Source: Candidatus Saccharimonadota bacterium (lineage in GTDB: Bacteria; Patescibacteriota; Saccharimonadia; Saccharimonadales; Saccharimonadaceae). Taken from it: 62,607 nt of DNA. The position numbers were made by a program, and so were the translations under genes. The stretch spans positions 1-62,607 of the forward strand of contig DAICXK010000005.1 in NCBI GenBank assembly GCA_027312225.1. Reading direction: 5' to 3'. Shown piece by piece: positions 33,822 through 42,586 of the stretch; position 1 is the first letter of the stretch; every line of letters begins with the position of its first letter. Below the pieces are notes generated by a model. The model did not search any database. It was not told the origin of the DNA and worked only from the letters and a program-made list of their open reading frames with translations.

Positions 33822-36548
33822 CTATGGACGGGGAGTTGGAATCTTACCCAACTTGATAGCCAAGGCAGCCTCAATATCCCTAATGTGGTCTTCGCGGTCA
33901 CCGATGGTTGCAAGAACGTCGGGGTTATTAAGTGCCTGGTAGACGTTATTGTATGCTTTTTGAAGATCCTGGGTAGAGCCATTATTAAGCATACCATGTA
34001 GGTGTACATCAGCTAGATCCTTAACCCAGCCATACTTAAGGTTGGCAAGGAGGTTCGCACTTGTGTCACCAAGGGTCGCGATACGGTTAGCGTTCATGAC
34101 GTCATCGCTTGCGTTCGCCAGGTCAGGCTTGAGTTGGAGGTGGAATCCACCTTTTGCCTTGAGGTTCGGTACATTACGAGAGAAGACTTCTGAAAGCATA
34201 GACTGATCTATGTTGGCACTTTGGCGAGCCGCTTCAAGAAGAGATATATCGCTTTCTGTTGATGCTTGGAACTCAAGGGCTGCTTCAATGATGTGCTTAT
34301 CATGCTGCCTTGCGCCACTGATCGTCTCATTAATGATATCTTTAGTGTAGAATTTAACGGTCGTTCCTTTAGCCTGCGCCTGCTGGTTGAGTAGGACGAT
34401 TTGATTATCAATAGCTTCCTTATCGATTTTCTTCAGTTCAGAAACGGCACCAGCCTCTGCACGCAGAGCTCCGTATGGATCAATAATTTGTGCACCAGCG
34501 ACCTCCCGGAGTGTTTGACTTGCTTCAAGAGCTCGGGCAATGTCACCCTTCTTAACATTCTTTGCTGATTGGCTACGTATTCCCTGAATAGCAAGGTTCT
34601 CTGCGGTGACGCGTGAATCGTCAACGAGTGATCGCATTGTTGAAGAAAGCGCTCTATACTCTGTTGTATTTTGGTAAGCGTCAGATTTCTGGACATCATA
34701 TTCAGCATCATGAGCAGCGTGAAGAGCAGACTGTGTATCCTTCAAGACTCGCTGACGTAGTTTACTCTCCATGACTGGCGCCGTATGATTGCGTTCCCAG
34801 TTCTCAATTTCAGCATTCAATTGTGCATTCTCAAGATTCAACTTGACCTGCCGCACATCAACATCAAGTTGCTGCAAGGAGGCATTCGTTACCTTGGCGC
34901 GGTCATAACGGAGGGCTGATTGGTTCTCACCGACCGTCTTGCGGTCAGCCGCTTCGCGGGTGCGTTGATCAAGGTCGCTAAAGTCGCGGCTGTTTGCCCA
35001 ACTGGCATCAGCCATCGCATTGTGCGCGTTGCGCCAGCCCTCACGGCGACGACGATTGTGGTCGAGGCGCTGACCAGCGCGCTTTGCTATCTGCCATCGG
35101 CTAGTAGCGGGTGTGCCAAGACGGCGTGCCTTGATGTTATCGGCGCGATCTTTAGCAAAGTTGCGGGTACGGTCGATGATGCCCTTGTTTGGGTTGTTGA
35201 CCATGCCGGCGATGCGTCCCAATAGTGATCCGCTGAACTTGATGAGGAATGGAGTAACGAACAGAGGTGCCACCTGAACAATCATACCGAGGATAATAAG
35301 GTTGATGCTGTCGGCATTCTGAATAATAAGGATACCAGCCAGCTGTGAACCACCAAAGATAACCGAGAAAGCAGGGAAGAGAATCAGCATCGTCATAAAG
35401 AGACCACGCCATTTATCGAACCATTTTTCGGTATTTGGCAGCAGATATGCCACGAAGGCGAGCGGTGCCAGGATTGTCAGAATGGTAATGATGGCCTGTC
35501 GACCAGCCATCACGAGCAGGGCAACCAAGACGGCAACGAGCAGTGTTACGAGCGCAGGTAGCAGCAAGGCGATGGAGCCGATGACGCCGTAGGTTGCGAT
35601 GCTGCTAAAGGCAGCGATACTACCGGCTGTCAGCAAGGTTCCGCCTGATAAGATGAATGACGCCATGCTCTCCCAGCTGAGAACATCCCAGGTATTACCC
35701 TCGGTGCCAACTAGCCCATTACGCATCTGGATGAATAGATTCTGGATACTGTGACCAAGAACGTTCGAGATATCTATTGCCAGTGCACAGATAATGAACG
35801 AGAGGTTCACTAGGAGTGCGGCGATGATAATACGAGGCAGCAGCTTTTTGATACCGTAGTTACTGACACCAAAGCTTGTGAGCTGAGAGTAGATAATAAT
35901 GAGGAATGCGATAACAAAGGCGATATTTGCAAAGGTGCGCATAAAGCCCCATGCCCGGTACATGGCGTTTTCTTGACTGGTATCGATAGGGCGTACTGTC
36001 AGGAAACCGACAAGGACGTCAAAGATCCAGTCCATGAATCCAGCAAGTGTGTTTGTGACGGGGCAGATAATCCAGCCAAGGCCGCCCTCAACCACACAAG
36101 AATTCGTACCGACATTTGCCGTCGAGGGGTCGAGTGTTAGCGCCTGCGCTGAAGAAGGGCTGCCGAAGTTGTTCGGCCCGCTATAGGGGTGTGTACGGTA
36201 GTTGACACCATCTGCGGTGCCGGGGTCGACCCCTGGTGCAAAGTAAAGAATATGGATTTTTCGGTTTGTTGTTCCTGTCGGCTCGACATAGGTGTAGACA
36301 TTGGTGTCCTTTGGTAGGTTGAGGGCTGTGACAGTTTGCTCAGAGGCAGGGCCCGCATAGAGGTTACCATCGTAGGTGATCGAAGATCCTGTCCATTCGA
36401 CGTCAGCTGCAAACGTATCTTGAGGAGATGCGACTATCCATAAAAATGCCGCAATGAGTGCCGCGAGCGCATAGGTAATGATACTGCGTACAGAGAACCC
36501 CCCGTGCGCAGTGGATAGTCGTTGCTCCCACATATCACTGTTAATCAT
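33822..36548 (-). CDS. VirB6/TrbL-like membrane protein of a type IV secretion-like system
   Basis: 908 aa. N-terminal helix (RSIITYALAALIAAFLWIVA), then ~110 outer residues with a Cys pair (GTNSCVVEGGLGWIICPVTNT), then a run of about seven membrane helices to residue ~460 with TLLVAVLVALLVMAGRQAIITILTILAPLAFVAYLLPNT and FDKWRGLFMTMLILFP, the typical polytopic VirB6/TrbL core. The last ~440 residues are a cytoplasmic helical domain without recognised motif. In the families it resembles, this is the inner-membrane channel component of DNA or protein secretion. No VirB4, VirD4 or other parts occur here, so it is an orphan in this window. Confidence 0.82.
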   Translation of the reverse strand: MINSDMWEQRLSTAHGGFSVRSIITYALAALIAAFLWIVASPQDTFAADVEWTGSSITYDGNLYAGPASEQTVTALNLPKDTNVYTYVEPTGTTNRKIHILYFAPGVDPGTADGVNYRTHPYSGPNNFGSPSSAQALTLDPSTANVGTNSCVVEGGLGWIICPVTNTLAGFMDWIFDVLVGFLTVRPIDTSQENAMYRAWGFMRTFANIAFVIAFLIIIYSQLTSFGVSNYGIKKLLPRIIIAALLVNLSFIICALAIDISNVLGHSIQNLFIQMRNGLVGTEGNTWDVLSWESMASFILSGGTLLTAGSIAAFSSIATYGVIGSIALLLPALVTLLVAVLVALLVMAGRQAIITILTILAPLAFVAYLLPNTEKWFDKWRGLFMTMLILFPAFSVIFGGSQLAGILIIQNADSINLIILGMIVQVAPLFVTPFLIKFSGSLLGRIAGMVNNPNKGIIDRTRNFAKDRADNIKARRLGTPATSRWQIAKRAGQRLDHNRRRREGWRNAHNAMADASWANSRDFSDLDQRTREAADRKTVGENQSALRYDRAKVTNASLQQLDVDVRQVKLNLENAQLNAEIENWERNHTAPVMESKLRQRVLKDTQSALHAAHDAEYDVQKSDAYQNTTEYRALSSTMRSLVDDSRVTAENLAIQGIRSQSAKNVKKGDIARALEASQTLREVAGAQIIDPYGALRAEAGAVSELKKIDKEAIDNQIVLLNQQAQAKGTTVKFYTKDIINETISGARQHDKHIIEAALEFQASTESDISLLEAARQSANIDQSMLSEVFSRNVPNLKAKGGFHLQLKPDLANASDDVMNANRIATLGDTSANLLANLKYGWVKDLADVHLHGMLNNGSTQDLQKAYNNVYQALNNPDVLATIGDREDHIRDIEAALAIKLGKIPTPRP

Positions 36549-36680
36549 ATCACTTTAGTCATAAAAAGTCAATGGTTAGACGCTACTTTTACAGAGATAG
36601 CAAATATAGCGCATGAAAATAAAAAATACCACCAAATGTGGTGAGAGATTCAGAAAAGACGGAGTAGGCGTATTCGGGGT

Positions 36681-36716
36681 GTTCGGGGGTCGTAGCGGGC
36701 GCTACGACCCCCGAAC
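36681..36716 (-). terminator. Perfect 16-bp GC-rich hairpin
   Basis: GTTCGGGGGTCGTAGC-(GGGC)-GCTACGACCCCCGAAC just after the stop of the 203-aa membrane protein gene; no immediate T-tract on the minus strand. The remaining 36549-36680 holds the weak promoter region of the VirB6-like gene. Confidence 0.75.
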
Positions 36717-36727
36717 GTGATGACGCC

Positions 36728-37339
36728 TCAGCGGCAGTCCGCCGGAAACTCGTCGGCCTGCTGGGAGGTGCACGTTTCCTTGAGTTTCTCGAACGGCGTC
36801 TCGCTGCTGGTCACGCTCTGCTGAGCCATGAAAACCACGACGATGCCGAGTGCCACCAGGCAGACGACCGTTGCCCGGGTCGCCCCGTAGGCGGTCGCCC
36901 ACAGCAGAGCCGTGGATGCCAGACCCAGCAGGACGAACGCCAGCAAAGGCGCCAGGGCTCCCGTCCAGCTTGCCAGCCAGGTCATCAGGCTAACCAGCGG
37001 GGTCAGGCCGGTCAGGGCACTGAAGCCCCAGCTGATGAGCCCTGCGATCAGGCCAACAACGGCGATCCAGAGCGCGACCTTCAGGCCGTTCCGTGCCGGC
37101 AGATCCGCCAGCAGCTGGACACCATTGGCGCGACCGTAGCAGTGCAGGAACCACAGAATGGCGGCTCCCAGCATCAGCAGGGCCACGAACACGATCGGCC
37201 AGGCCGATGCGGCCATCCCGATGACCCCCGCGAGGGCACCGTAGATGATTCCGTACCACCATCCCCAGGAGGGGCGCTGGTCCGTGTTGTACTTCTTGTT
37301 GTTGCCCGGAGCGGGCGGGTGTGAAGTGTGAGTGGCCAT
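36728..37339 (-). CDS. GC-rich multipass membrane protein
   Basis: 203 aa from ATG 37339, chosen for the GGAGGGG Shine-Dalgarno site just upstream (an in-frame ATG at 37381 has none). A Pro/His-rich cytoplasmic start leads to about six membrane helices with Trp/Ala-rich sequence (YGIIYGALAGVIGMAASAWP...), and a soluble tail with two Cys (EKLKETCTSQQ, FPADCR). No family recognised. By eye the coding sequence is well above 60% GC (CTG, GCC, GTC, ATC), unlike the VirB6-like gene beside it. Confidence 0.72.
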   Translation of the reverse strand: MATHTSHPPAPGNNKKYNTDQRPSWGWWYGIIYGALAGVIGMAASAWPIVFVALLMLGAAILWFLHCYGRANGVQLLADLPARNGLKVALWIAVVGLIAGLISWGFSALTGLTPLVSLMTWLASWTGALAPLLAFVLLGLASTALLWATAYGATRATVVCLVALGIVVVFMAQQSVTSSETPFEKLKETCTSQQADEFPADCR

Positions 37340-37445
37340 AACGACCCCTCCTTTCGTGTGAGAGTTGTCGTTGATGGTCAATCCGTCTTTTCTGAATGAG
37401 CGTCTCTCGACGTCAAAACACTATCTGACGGAGAAACTGACTAGC

Positions 37446-37474
37446 ATACTACCATAAAAATATAAAAAAGTCAA
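37446..37474 (-). promoter_or_regulatory. Promoter of the 203-aa membrane protein gene
   Basis: On the minus strand TTGACT (37474-37469), 17 bp, TAGTAT (37451-37446), giving a leader of about 100 nt before the start codon. Confidence 0.75.
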
Positions 37475-37520
37475 TGTACCTCTTGATTAATACCTCAAGA
37501 GCTGGTACAATCTACCCTTG

Positions 37521-37787
37521 ATGATTACTAAAGAGAACAAATCACAGGCAATTGCTTTGACTCAGGTTTCAAAGAATGATGTCGGGAGCCCACAGGCTCA
37601 GGTATCAATCTTGACGGCTCGTATCAAAGAGGTGACAGAGCATCTCAAGGGTAACAAGCACGACCACATGGCTCGTCGCGGACTTATCCAAATGGTTGGG
37701 AAGCGAAAGCGCCTTTTGAAATATCTCGAGCGTAAAGACTTCGAAGCATACAAAGACGTTGTCGCAAAACTAGGCCTCCGCAAATAG
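37521..37787 (+). CDS. rpsO: 30S ribosomal protein S15
   Basis: 88 aa. ITKENKSQAIAL then the conserved GSPQAQVSILTARI and HLKGNKHDHMARRGLIQMVGKRKRLLKYL blocks that bind the three-way junction of 16S rRNA; length normal. TACAAT (37506-37511) ends 9 bp before ATG 37521, so translation initiates without a Shine-Dalgarno site. pnp, which often follows rpsO, is 7.3 kb away. Confidence 0.97.
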   Translation: MITKENKSQAIALTQVSKNDVGSPQAQVSILTARIKEVTEHLKGNKHDHMARRGLIQMVGKRKRLLKYLERKDFEAYKDVVAKLGLRK

Positions 37788-37821
37788 CGGGGGTCAGTTT
37801 TTATATGGTAAACTGTAGGAA

Positions 37822-37869
37822 ATGAAGACGAATTATCAAACATCCCGATGGTGGCACCGATCACGGTAA
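37822..37869 (+). CDS. 15-aa leader peptide with tandem Trp codons
   Basis: ORF MKTNYQTSRWWHRSR. Trp codons are at 37849-37854. TAAACT (37809-37814) ends 7 bp before the ATG, the same leaderless spacing as real genes here. It stands directly upstream of alternative hairpins and a terminator, then a Shine-Dalgarno-led gene at 37968. That is the layout of a Trp-sensing ribosome-mediated attenuator. A chance ORF cannot be excluded. Confidence 0.5.
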   Translation: MKTNYQTSRWWHRSR

Positions 37870-37936
37870 TGTGACGGTTTGTTTGATGTACTAGAATATT
37901 TCGAGAACGAAAAAGAGGCCGGCACGGTCTCTTTTT
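37835..37936 (+). promoter_or_regulatory. Attenuator hairpins downstream of the Trp leader ORF
   Basis: Segments: 1 ATCAAACA (37835-37842), 2 GGTTTGTTTGAT (37876-37887), 3 AAAAAGAGGCC (37910-37920), 4 GGTCTCTTTTT (37926-37936). 1:2 pair over 8 bp; 3:4 form the terminator (11 bp, one G-U, T-run). Segment 2 can also pair with segment 3 (GGTTTGTTT with AAAGAGGCC, one mismatch, two G-U). A ribosome stalled on the Trp codons covers segment 1, which would favour 2:3 and readthrough. Confidence 0.5.
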
Positions 37937-37967
37937 ATTATCACTTCATCCCGTGAAAGGAGCGGAT

Positions 37968-38583
37968 ATGAAATATTCTATCAAAACACCAGATCAAATG
38001 AGTGGTCATGATATTGATCAGCTGGCACATCTAGCCGGTATTGGGTTTGGTCAGGGCGATACACCAGCTATGCGGCAGGATACACTTGACCATGTCATGG
38101 CTAGTGAGCAGACTCAGTTCGTGCATGAGGGAGGCGACTTAGTGGCATTTGCCATGACCCGGGAGTGTCTTTGGCGGCCAAGCCGTTGAACTTGCTGGGC
38201 GCGTTGTTCATCCACGGCTTCAGGGCCAGGGTATTGCTAGTGGAATGCTGCAGCACTTTGTCATGGAAGCGAGGCCTGCATACTTGACGACATATACCCG
38301 TAATCCACGAATCTTACGTATGATAGGGCGGGTCAGCGGTGCCATCTATCCGCTGGTTGACGATCCGATGCTCCGTGATATGGCAGCAGGCATGAATGGC
38401 GCTAGTATGCGCGATGTGGCGTATCACCTCGATCGCTATGGTGAAGATGGGCTGTTTCATGGCGGTGATCCCGCTGATGGTTCGGTTGAGGCAAATGGAG
38501 TATCATTGAGACAACGGTATCAAGAGCTAGCTAGTGTTCGTAACGCATTAGTCATTGCGGCCCGTGTAAGGAGGAATGGATGA
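37968..38583 (+). pseudogene. GNAT acetyltransferase gene with a frameshift
   Basis: ATG 37968 after GAAAGGAGCGG. The first frame (to 38189) gives MKYSIKTPDQMSGHDIDQLA... EGGDLVAFAMTRE; the next frame continues with VFGGQAVELAGRVVHPRLQGQGIASGML, which contains the acetyl-CoA binding QGQGIA motif, and runs to TGA 38583. One base has been gained or lost near 38155-38170. Total would be about 205 aa. It could be a real pseudogene or a sequencing error. Its end overlaps the next start by ATGA, as in an intact operon. Confidence 0.8.
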
Positions 38584-39287
38584 AAATATTGGTTATTGGT
38601 GCCACGCACGGCAATGAGCTACTGGGTGTAAAGTTATACGAACGACTCATCAAACAGCGGTCACGACTCCTTGAACATGTCGATTTTATCGTTGGCAACC
38701 CACGTGCGTACGCGGCCAGGCAGCGGTACATCGACAGCGACTTAAACCGAAGCTACGGCAAAAAAGGCCATGCGTACGAAGAAGGGCGCGCCCAGGAAAT
38801 CACACAATACATCAGGCGAACCAAGCCAGACCTTGTGCTGGACATGCATACTACCACTTGCGACCAGCCAGTATGCTTGATTGTTGGTAGCACCAAGGGC
38901 AAGGCCAAGCGTCGCTTTTTGCGCGCCAGTCATGTCAAGGCGATCTTGCAGGTGCACCCGATGGATAGCATTGTTACGTTAGGTGATAATGTTGCCGCCT
39001 ATGAAGTGCCAAATGACCAAATCACGACAGAGTTGTTGGATAGCATTATTGCTGACCTGCAGCGATGTATTGACGACGCAGGTGGTCATGAACGCAAAAA
39101 ATTGTTTGCAATGAGCGACAAGATATTCAAGCGTGATGTGACCCCTGAACAAGCTGCATCATTTGTTAACTTTGAACTCAGCCCATTGGGCTTTGTGCCA
39201 ATCATGACCGGCGAGAACTCGTACAAAAAACAAACTGACTATCTTGGGTTCAAGTCACCTGCGCCCAAAGACATCAGGATTCGTTAA
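38580..39287 (+). CDS. Succinylglutamate desuccinylase/aspartoacylase-family deacylase
   Basis: 235 aa. Zinc site motif ATHGNELLG (His, Glu) near the N-terminus and LVLDMHTT (His) further on; RYIDSDLNRSYG supplies the substrate carboxylate-binding Asn-Arg. Family enzymes hydrolyse N-acyl amino acids (N-acetylaspartate, N-succinylglutamate). It overlaps the frameshifted GNAT by 4 bp, so an acylation/deacylation pair is suggested but unproven. Its 3' end overlaps the convergent Nudix gene by 14 bp. Confidence 0.88.
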   Translation: MKILVIGATHGNELLGVKLYERLIKQRSRLLEHVDFIVGNPRAYAARQRYIDSDLNRSYGKKGHAYEEGRAQEITQYIRRTKPDLVLDMHTTTCDQPVCLIVGSTKGKAKRRFLRASHVKAILQVHPMDSIVTLGDNVAAYEVPNDQITTELLDSIIADLQRCIDDAGGHERKKLFAMSDKIFKRDVTPEQAASFVNFELSPLGFVPIMTGENSYKKQTDYLGFKSPAPKDIRIR

Positions 39288-39738
39288 AATTGTCAGCAAT
39301 GTAGACTGGCTGATGCTGCCTCGTATGGGCGGCGATATCAACATCCGATAAGAATCGTGGATATATCAACACTTCTTTCGGATTAACAAACTCAATACGA
39401 GCAATTTCTTCATCGCCGTGCGTAGTGAGCGAGAGGTTGATATCGACAAAGTCCTCTGGATTATCAATCTGGAAGAAGAATTCCAATTCTTCGGTATGGT
39501 CGCGGCGTTTTGAGTTGAACTGCTGGATAAACAACAGTTTGCCCACCTGAGCCGTAATGGCTGTTTCTTCCATCAATTCACGTGCGACACCGTCATACAA
39601 CGATTCGTGGGGGTCAAGCCCTCCGCCAGGGATAGCCCAATAATCTACCTCGCTGCCATCACTATTTTTGTGTTTGACGGCGAGTAATTTTCCATCTCGC
39701 CAGATAATACCACGTACGTTGACGCGTCGCTTTGTCAT
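39274..39738 (-). CDS. Nudix hydrolase
   Basis: 154 aa. Nudix box GGGLDPHESLYDGVARELMEETAI is complete, preceded by YWAIPGGGL. A strand with NVRGIIWRDGKLLAVKHK opens the fold. AAGGAGCAG stands 3 bp before the ATG. The substrate is unknown; the N-terminal RGIIWRDGKLL pattern is common among ADP-ribose/CDP-type Nudix enzymes. Confidence 0.92.
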   Translation of the reverse strand: MTKRRVNVRGIIWRDGKLLAVKHKNSDGSEVDYWAIPGGGLDPHESLYDGVARELMEETAITAQVGKLLFIQQFNSKRRDHTEELEFFFQIDNPEDFVDINLSLTTHGDEEIARIEFVNPKEVLIYPRFLSDVDIAAHTRQHQPVYIADNFNES

Positions 39739-39850
39739 TACTGCTCCTTATAATTATTAGTTACTGGAGCGCCAGCGGTCCGGCTCGTCCGTACATTCCG
39801 CGCATAGAGGAACCGCGCTGGTTCATAGTATTCTCAAGTATACTATAGCT

Positions 39851-40225
39851 ATGACAGTATGGGAATCAGGAAGAGAGTCAGCGTTGCTGGATGAGATTAT
39901 CGCTGGCCGTAAGACGATTGAGGGACGGCTAAACAGGGGGAAGTTCGCCGAGTATCGCCCAGGTGACATTGTAAAGCTACGCCGGGATTATCGTGATGAG
40001 GCGGGAACTCTTCAGGACGGAGAGCCAGATGCCGTACGGGTAGAAGTGGTGGCGATTCGCCAGTATCACGACTTTTTGTCGATGATAGAGGCTGAGGGGT
40101 ATCAGCGTGTCATTCCTTATGCTTGTAGCGCACGCGCAGCAGCGGATGAGTACAACAACTATTACTCTGCCAAGGATCAGGCCACGCATGGCGTTTTAGC
40201 AGTCGAAGTAAAGGTGGTTGACTAA
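39851..40225 (+). CDS. ASCH domain protein
   Basis: 124 aa. IIAGRKTIEGRLNRGKFAEYRPGDIVKLRRD matches the ASCH signature (GxKxxExR-type helix-strand), a beta-barrel related to PUA that binds RNA or nucleotides. TATACT (39839-39844) ends exactly 6 bp before the ATG. The following ABC gene begins 1 bp after its stop, so they are cotranscribed. Confidence 0.9.
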   Translation: MTVWESGRESALLDEIIAGRKTIEGRLNRGKFAEYRPGDIVKLRRDYRDEAGTLQDGEPDAVRVEVVAIRQYHDFLSMIEAEGYQRVIPYACSARAAADEYNNYYSAKDQATHGVLAVEVKVVD

Positions 40226-40226
40226 G

Positions 40227-42026
40227 ATGGCTAGAGATACGCGCAAGCTATCCACTCGCGAACGTGCCGTCGGCATTGCTCGCGTGGCCCGTATTTCGTT
40301 TAAAGCATCGCCACTCGCCGTACTTATGAAAGCGGCTGGCGCAATTATCACTGCAGTGCTGCCGCTCGTGACCACCTATTTTGCTGCCTTGACTACCACA
40401 GCACTTGCCGAAGCGTATGCAGGTGATGAAGCGGCTGGTGGTCGGGCGATCATGTACGTGCTAGTTACGGCGCTACTCGGTGTCCTTATGACGGCGTGGT
40501 CCAGCTTTGAACGCTATGTTAACGAGCTGGTTGGATACAAGATTAATGCAGCTATTAGTGATCAAATGTATGAACACTTTTTGAAACTAGAATTCTGGCG
40601 CTATGATGACAAGCACACCGCCGACCTGTTTGATAAGTCCAAACAATTTGCGCAGTTCTTTGGCTATGCTTTTGATAGCTTGGCGCGCATTGCAGCTGCC
40701 CTGATTGCTCTGATTGCAGCGGTGGCGGCTTTGGTGTTGGCTAGTTGGTGGCTGGGGCTGATTGTACTGATTGCTGTCGTGCCAGGAGTCATCATTCAAT
40801 TTAGCTTGTCGCGCTTTCGGGTGCGCCATTGGAATGAGAATGTCGAGACACGCCGTAAATTGGCGCGCATTGAATGGGATATGTTGCAGCCGCAGCGCAT
40901 CGCTGAGCTACGCCTGTATGGGCTGGTGCGGAACCTACTGAACCTTCGCATGAAGCTGCGCGACACCGATGAGAGGACGCGCATCGAGTTTGAGCGCAAG
41001 GTAATATGGAAACAACTGGGTTCGGATATACTCGAGGCGGCAGCGGAGGTGGTGGCACTGATTTATACAACGTTGCAAATTATTGCGCAAGCACAGCCAA
41101 TTGGACAATTCTTGTATGTGCAACAGATTGTTTCACGGGCGATGGGGGCCGTCAGGCAGTTCACGAATGGTATTAGTTCGGTTGACGAGGACATTGCGAA
41201 CCTGTTTGACTATAACGAGTTTATGGGTCTTGAGGCGGGGCAGGACCGAACCGTCAAACTGCGGCATCAGCCAGATAGTATTGTATTTGAAGACGTGTCG
41301 TTTCATTATCCAAGTACTGATGTGGCCGTGCTAGAGGATATTTCGCTTAGGATTAAAAGAGGTCAGAATGTTGCAATTGTTGGTGAGAACGGTGCGGGTA
41401 AGTCAACACTGATCAAGCTCATTTTGGGACTTTACGAACCGACAGCCGGTAGCGTACTTGTTGATGGTATTAATCTTAAGGACGTCGAACATGAAAGCTG
41501 GCATCAGTATATTGGCGTACTACGCCAAGACTACGGCGTGTATTCATTTGCGACGGCCCGCGAGAATGTCATGTACGGTGATGTCTCGAAACGCGGGACA
41601 AAGCAACGCTTTGATACGGCAGTTCATGACGCTGAGGCAACGAATTTCTTGGAAAAGCTGCCAAAAGGCTATGACACCTTTGTGCACCAATGGATGGAGC
41701 ATGACGACGGTACGTCGGGTGTTGAGTTATCTGGCGGTCAGCAGCAGCGGCTTAGCTTGGCGCGCAATTTCTATCGTGACAGTCCAATTATTATTTTGGA
41801 TGAACCGACCAGTGCCATCGACGCCTTAGCAGAGTCGCGCATTTTTAAGCGTCTCTTCGCTGAAAAAGCCAAGACGATTATTACTGTTAGTCACCGATTG
41901 ACAACAATTCAGAAAGCAGACGTGATCTATGTGATCGAGCATGGAAAAATTGTTGAACAAGGAACACATACAGAATTAGTAGGAAAGAAAGGCGTGTATT
42001 ATACGCTTTTCGAAAGTCAATTATGA
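40227..42026 (+). CDS. ABC exporter, fused permease and ATPase
   Basis: 599 aa from ATG 40227. N-terminal six-helix transmembrane domain (about residues 30-320), then one ATPase domain: Walker A VGENGAGKSTLIKL, Q-loop VLRQDYG, signature ELSGGQQQRLSLAR, Walker B IIILDEPTSAID, H-loop VSHRLTT. A half-size exporter that would act as a homodimer (MsbA/MdlB-like). The substrate (lipid, peptide or drug) cannot be told. Overlaps the convergent hpt-like gene by 6 bp. Confidence 0.95.
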   Translation: MARDTRKLSTRERAVGIARVARISFKASPLAVLMKAAGAIITAVLPLVTTYFAALTTTALAEAYAGDEAAGGRAIMYVLVTALLGVLMTAWSSFERYVNELVGYKINAAISDQMYEHFLKLEFWRYDDKHTADLFDKSKQFAQFFGYAFDSLARIAAALIALIAAVAALVLASWWLGLIVLIAVVPGVIIQFSLSRFRVRHWNENVETRRKLARIEWDMLQPQRIAELRLYGLVRNLLNLRMKLRDTDERTRIEFERKVIWKQLGSDILEAAAEVVALIYTTLQIIAQAQPIGQFLYVQQIVSRAMGAVRQFTNGISSVDEDIANLFDYNEFMGLEAGQDRTVKLRHQPDSIVFEDVSFHYPSTDVAVLEDISLRIKRGQNVAIVGENGAGKSTLIKLILGLYEPTAGSVLVDGINLKDVEHESWHQYIGVLRQDYGVYSFATARENVMYGDVSKRGTKQRFDTAVHDAEATNFLEKLPKGYDTFVHQWMEHDDGTSGVELSGGQQQRLSLARNFYRDSPIIILDEPTSAIDALAESRIFKRLFAEKAKTIITVSHRLTTIQKADVIYVIEHGKIVEQGTHTELVGKKGVYYTLFESQL

Positions 42027-42566
42027 TTGTTCGGGTGATACATGCCCGATATAGCTAGCCCACCGCTCGGCCTCCGGTGCATGGGCTGCATCATCCATAC
42101 CCATGCCAACAAGCCAGACGTCGGGGGTGTCAAAGCCCACGAGAAATGGTGTCTCGCGGCCAGGTTCACCAGTTTGCTTGTGCGCGAGAACGACAAGTTT
42201 AACTGATACGGCCCCTTGATCGAGAAGTTGCCGTTTTGCGTCTTGATAGGTAAACCCTCTGTCGAGACAGTCGTCGAGTACAATAACGTCTCGTCCACGC
42301 ACAACATTTTCGGCGATGCTACTGTATGTTGTCGCGTCTGAGGCTTCGCGTTTATCACCGTAAGCGCTGACGTGCATATATTCGACTTCTGGGTAAAATG
42401 CAGGATTTATTTCAGTGATGGCAGTGAGCAACTGGCTAGCAAAAGGAACGGCACCTTTGAGCAGGCAGACGAACAGAGGTTTATCGGTGGGGTAGGTGTT
42501 AATGATCTCTTGGGCCATATCCTTGACCCGCTGCGTCACCTGATCAGAGGTATAAAGTATCTTCAT
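42021..42566 (-). CDS. Hypoxanthine phosphoribosyltransferase-like protein
   Basis: 181 aa. The PRPP-binding loop is RDVIVLDDCLDRGFTYQ, with the usual acidic pair; CLLKGAVPFA is the pyrophosphate loop and PDVWLVGMGMDD a flexible-lid-like end. This is the layout of Hpt/Gpt purine salvage enzymes. TATACT on the minus strand ends 6 bp before the ATG and shares a palindrome with the divergent epimerase gene. Confidence 0.9.
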   Translation of the reverse strand: MKILYTSDQVTQRVKDMAQEIINTYPTDKPLFVCLLKGAVPFASQLLTAITEINPAFYPEVEYMHVSAYGDKREASDATTYSSIAENVVRGRDVIVLDDCLDRGFTYQDAKRQLLDQGAVSVKLVVLAHKQTGEPGRETPFLVGFDTPDVWLVGMGMDDAAHAPEAERWASYIGHVSPEQS

Positions 42567-42572
42567 GGGTTT

Positions 42573-42580
42573 AGTATACT
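42573..42580. promoter_or_regulatory. Palindromic shared -10 of a 20-bp divergent promoter
   Basis: AGTATACT (42573-42580) contains TATACT on both strands. The start codons at 42566 (minus) and 42587 (plus) are each exactly 6 bp from their TATACT, and the whole gap is 20 bp, so both transcripts should be leaderless. Confidence 0.8.
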
Positions 42581-42586
42581 GGACCT

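Noticed and set aside
37843-37880. GGTGGCACCG resembling a T-box antiterminator element
   Set aside because: There is no specifier loop, stem I or long leader; the segment lies inside a 15-codon ORF, so a peptide attenuator explains it better.
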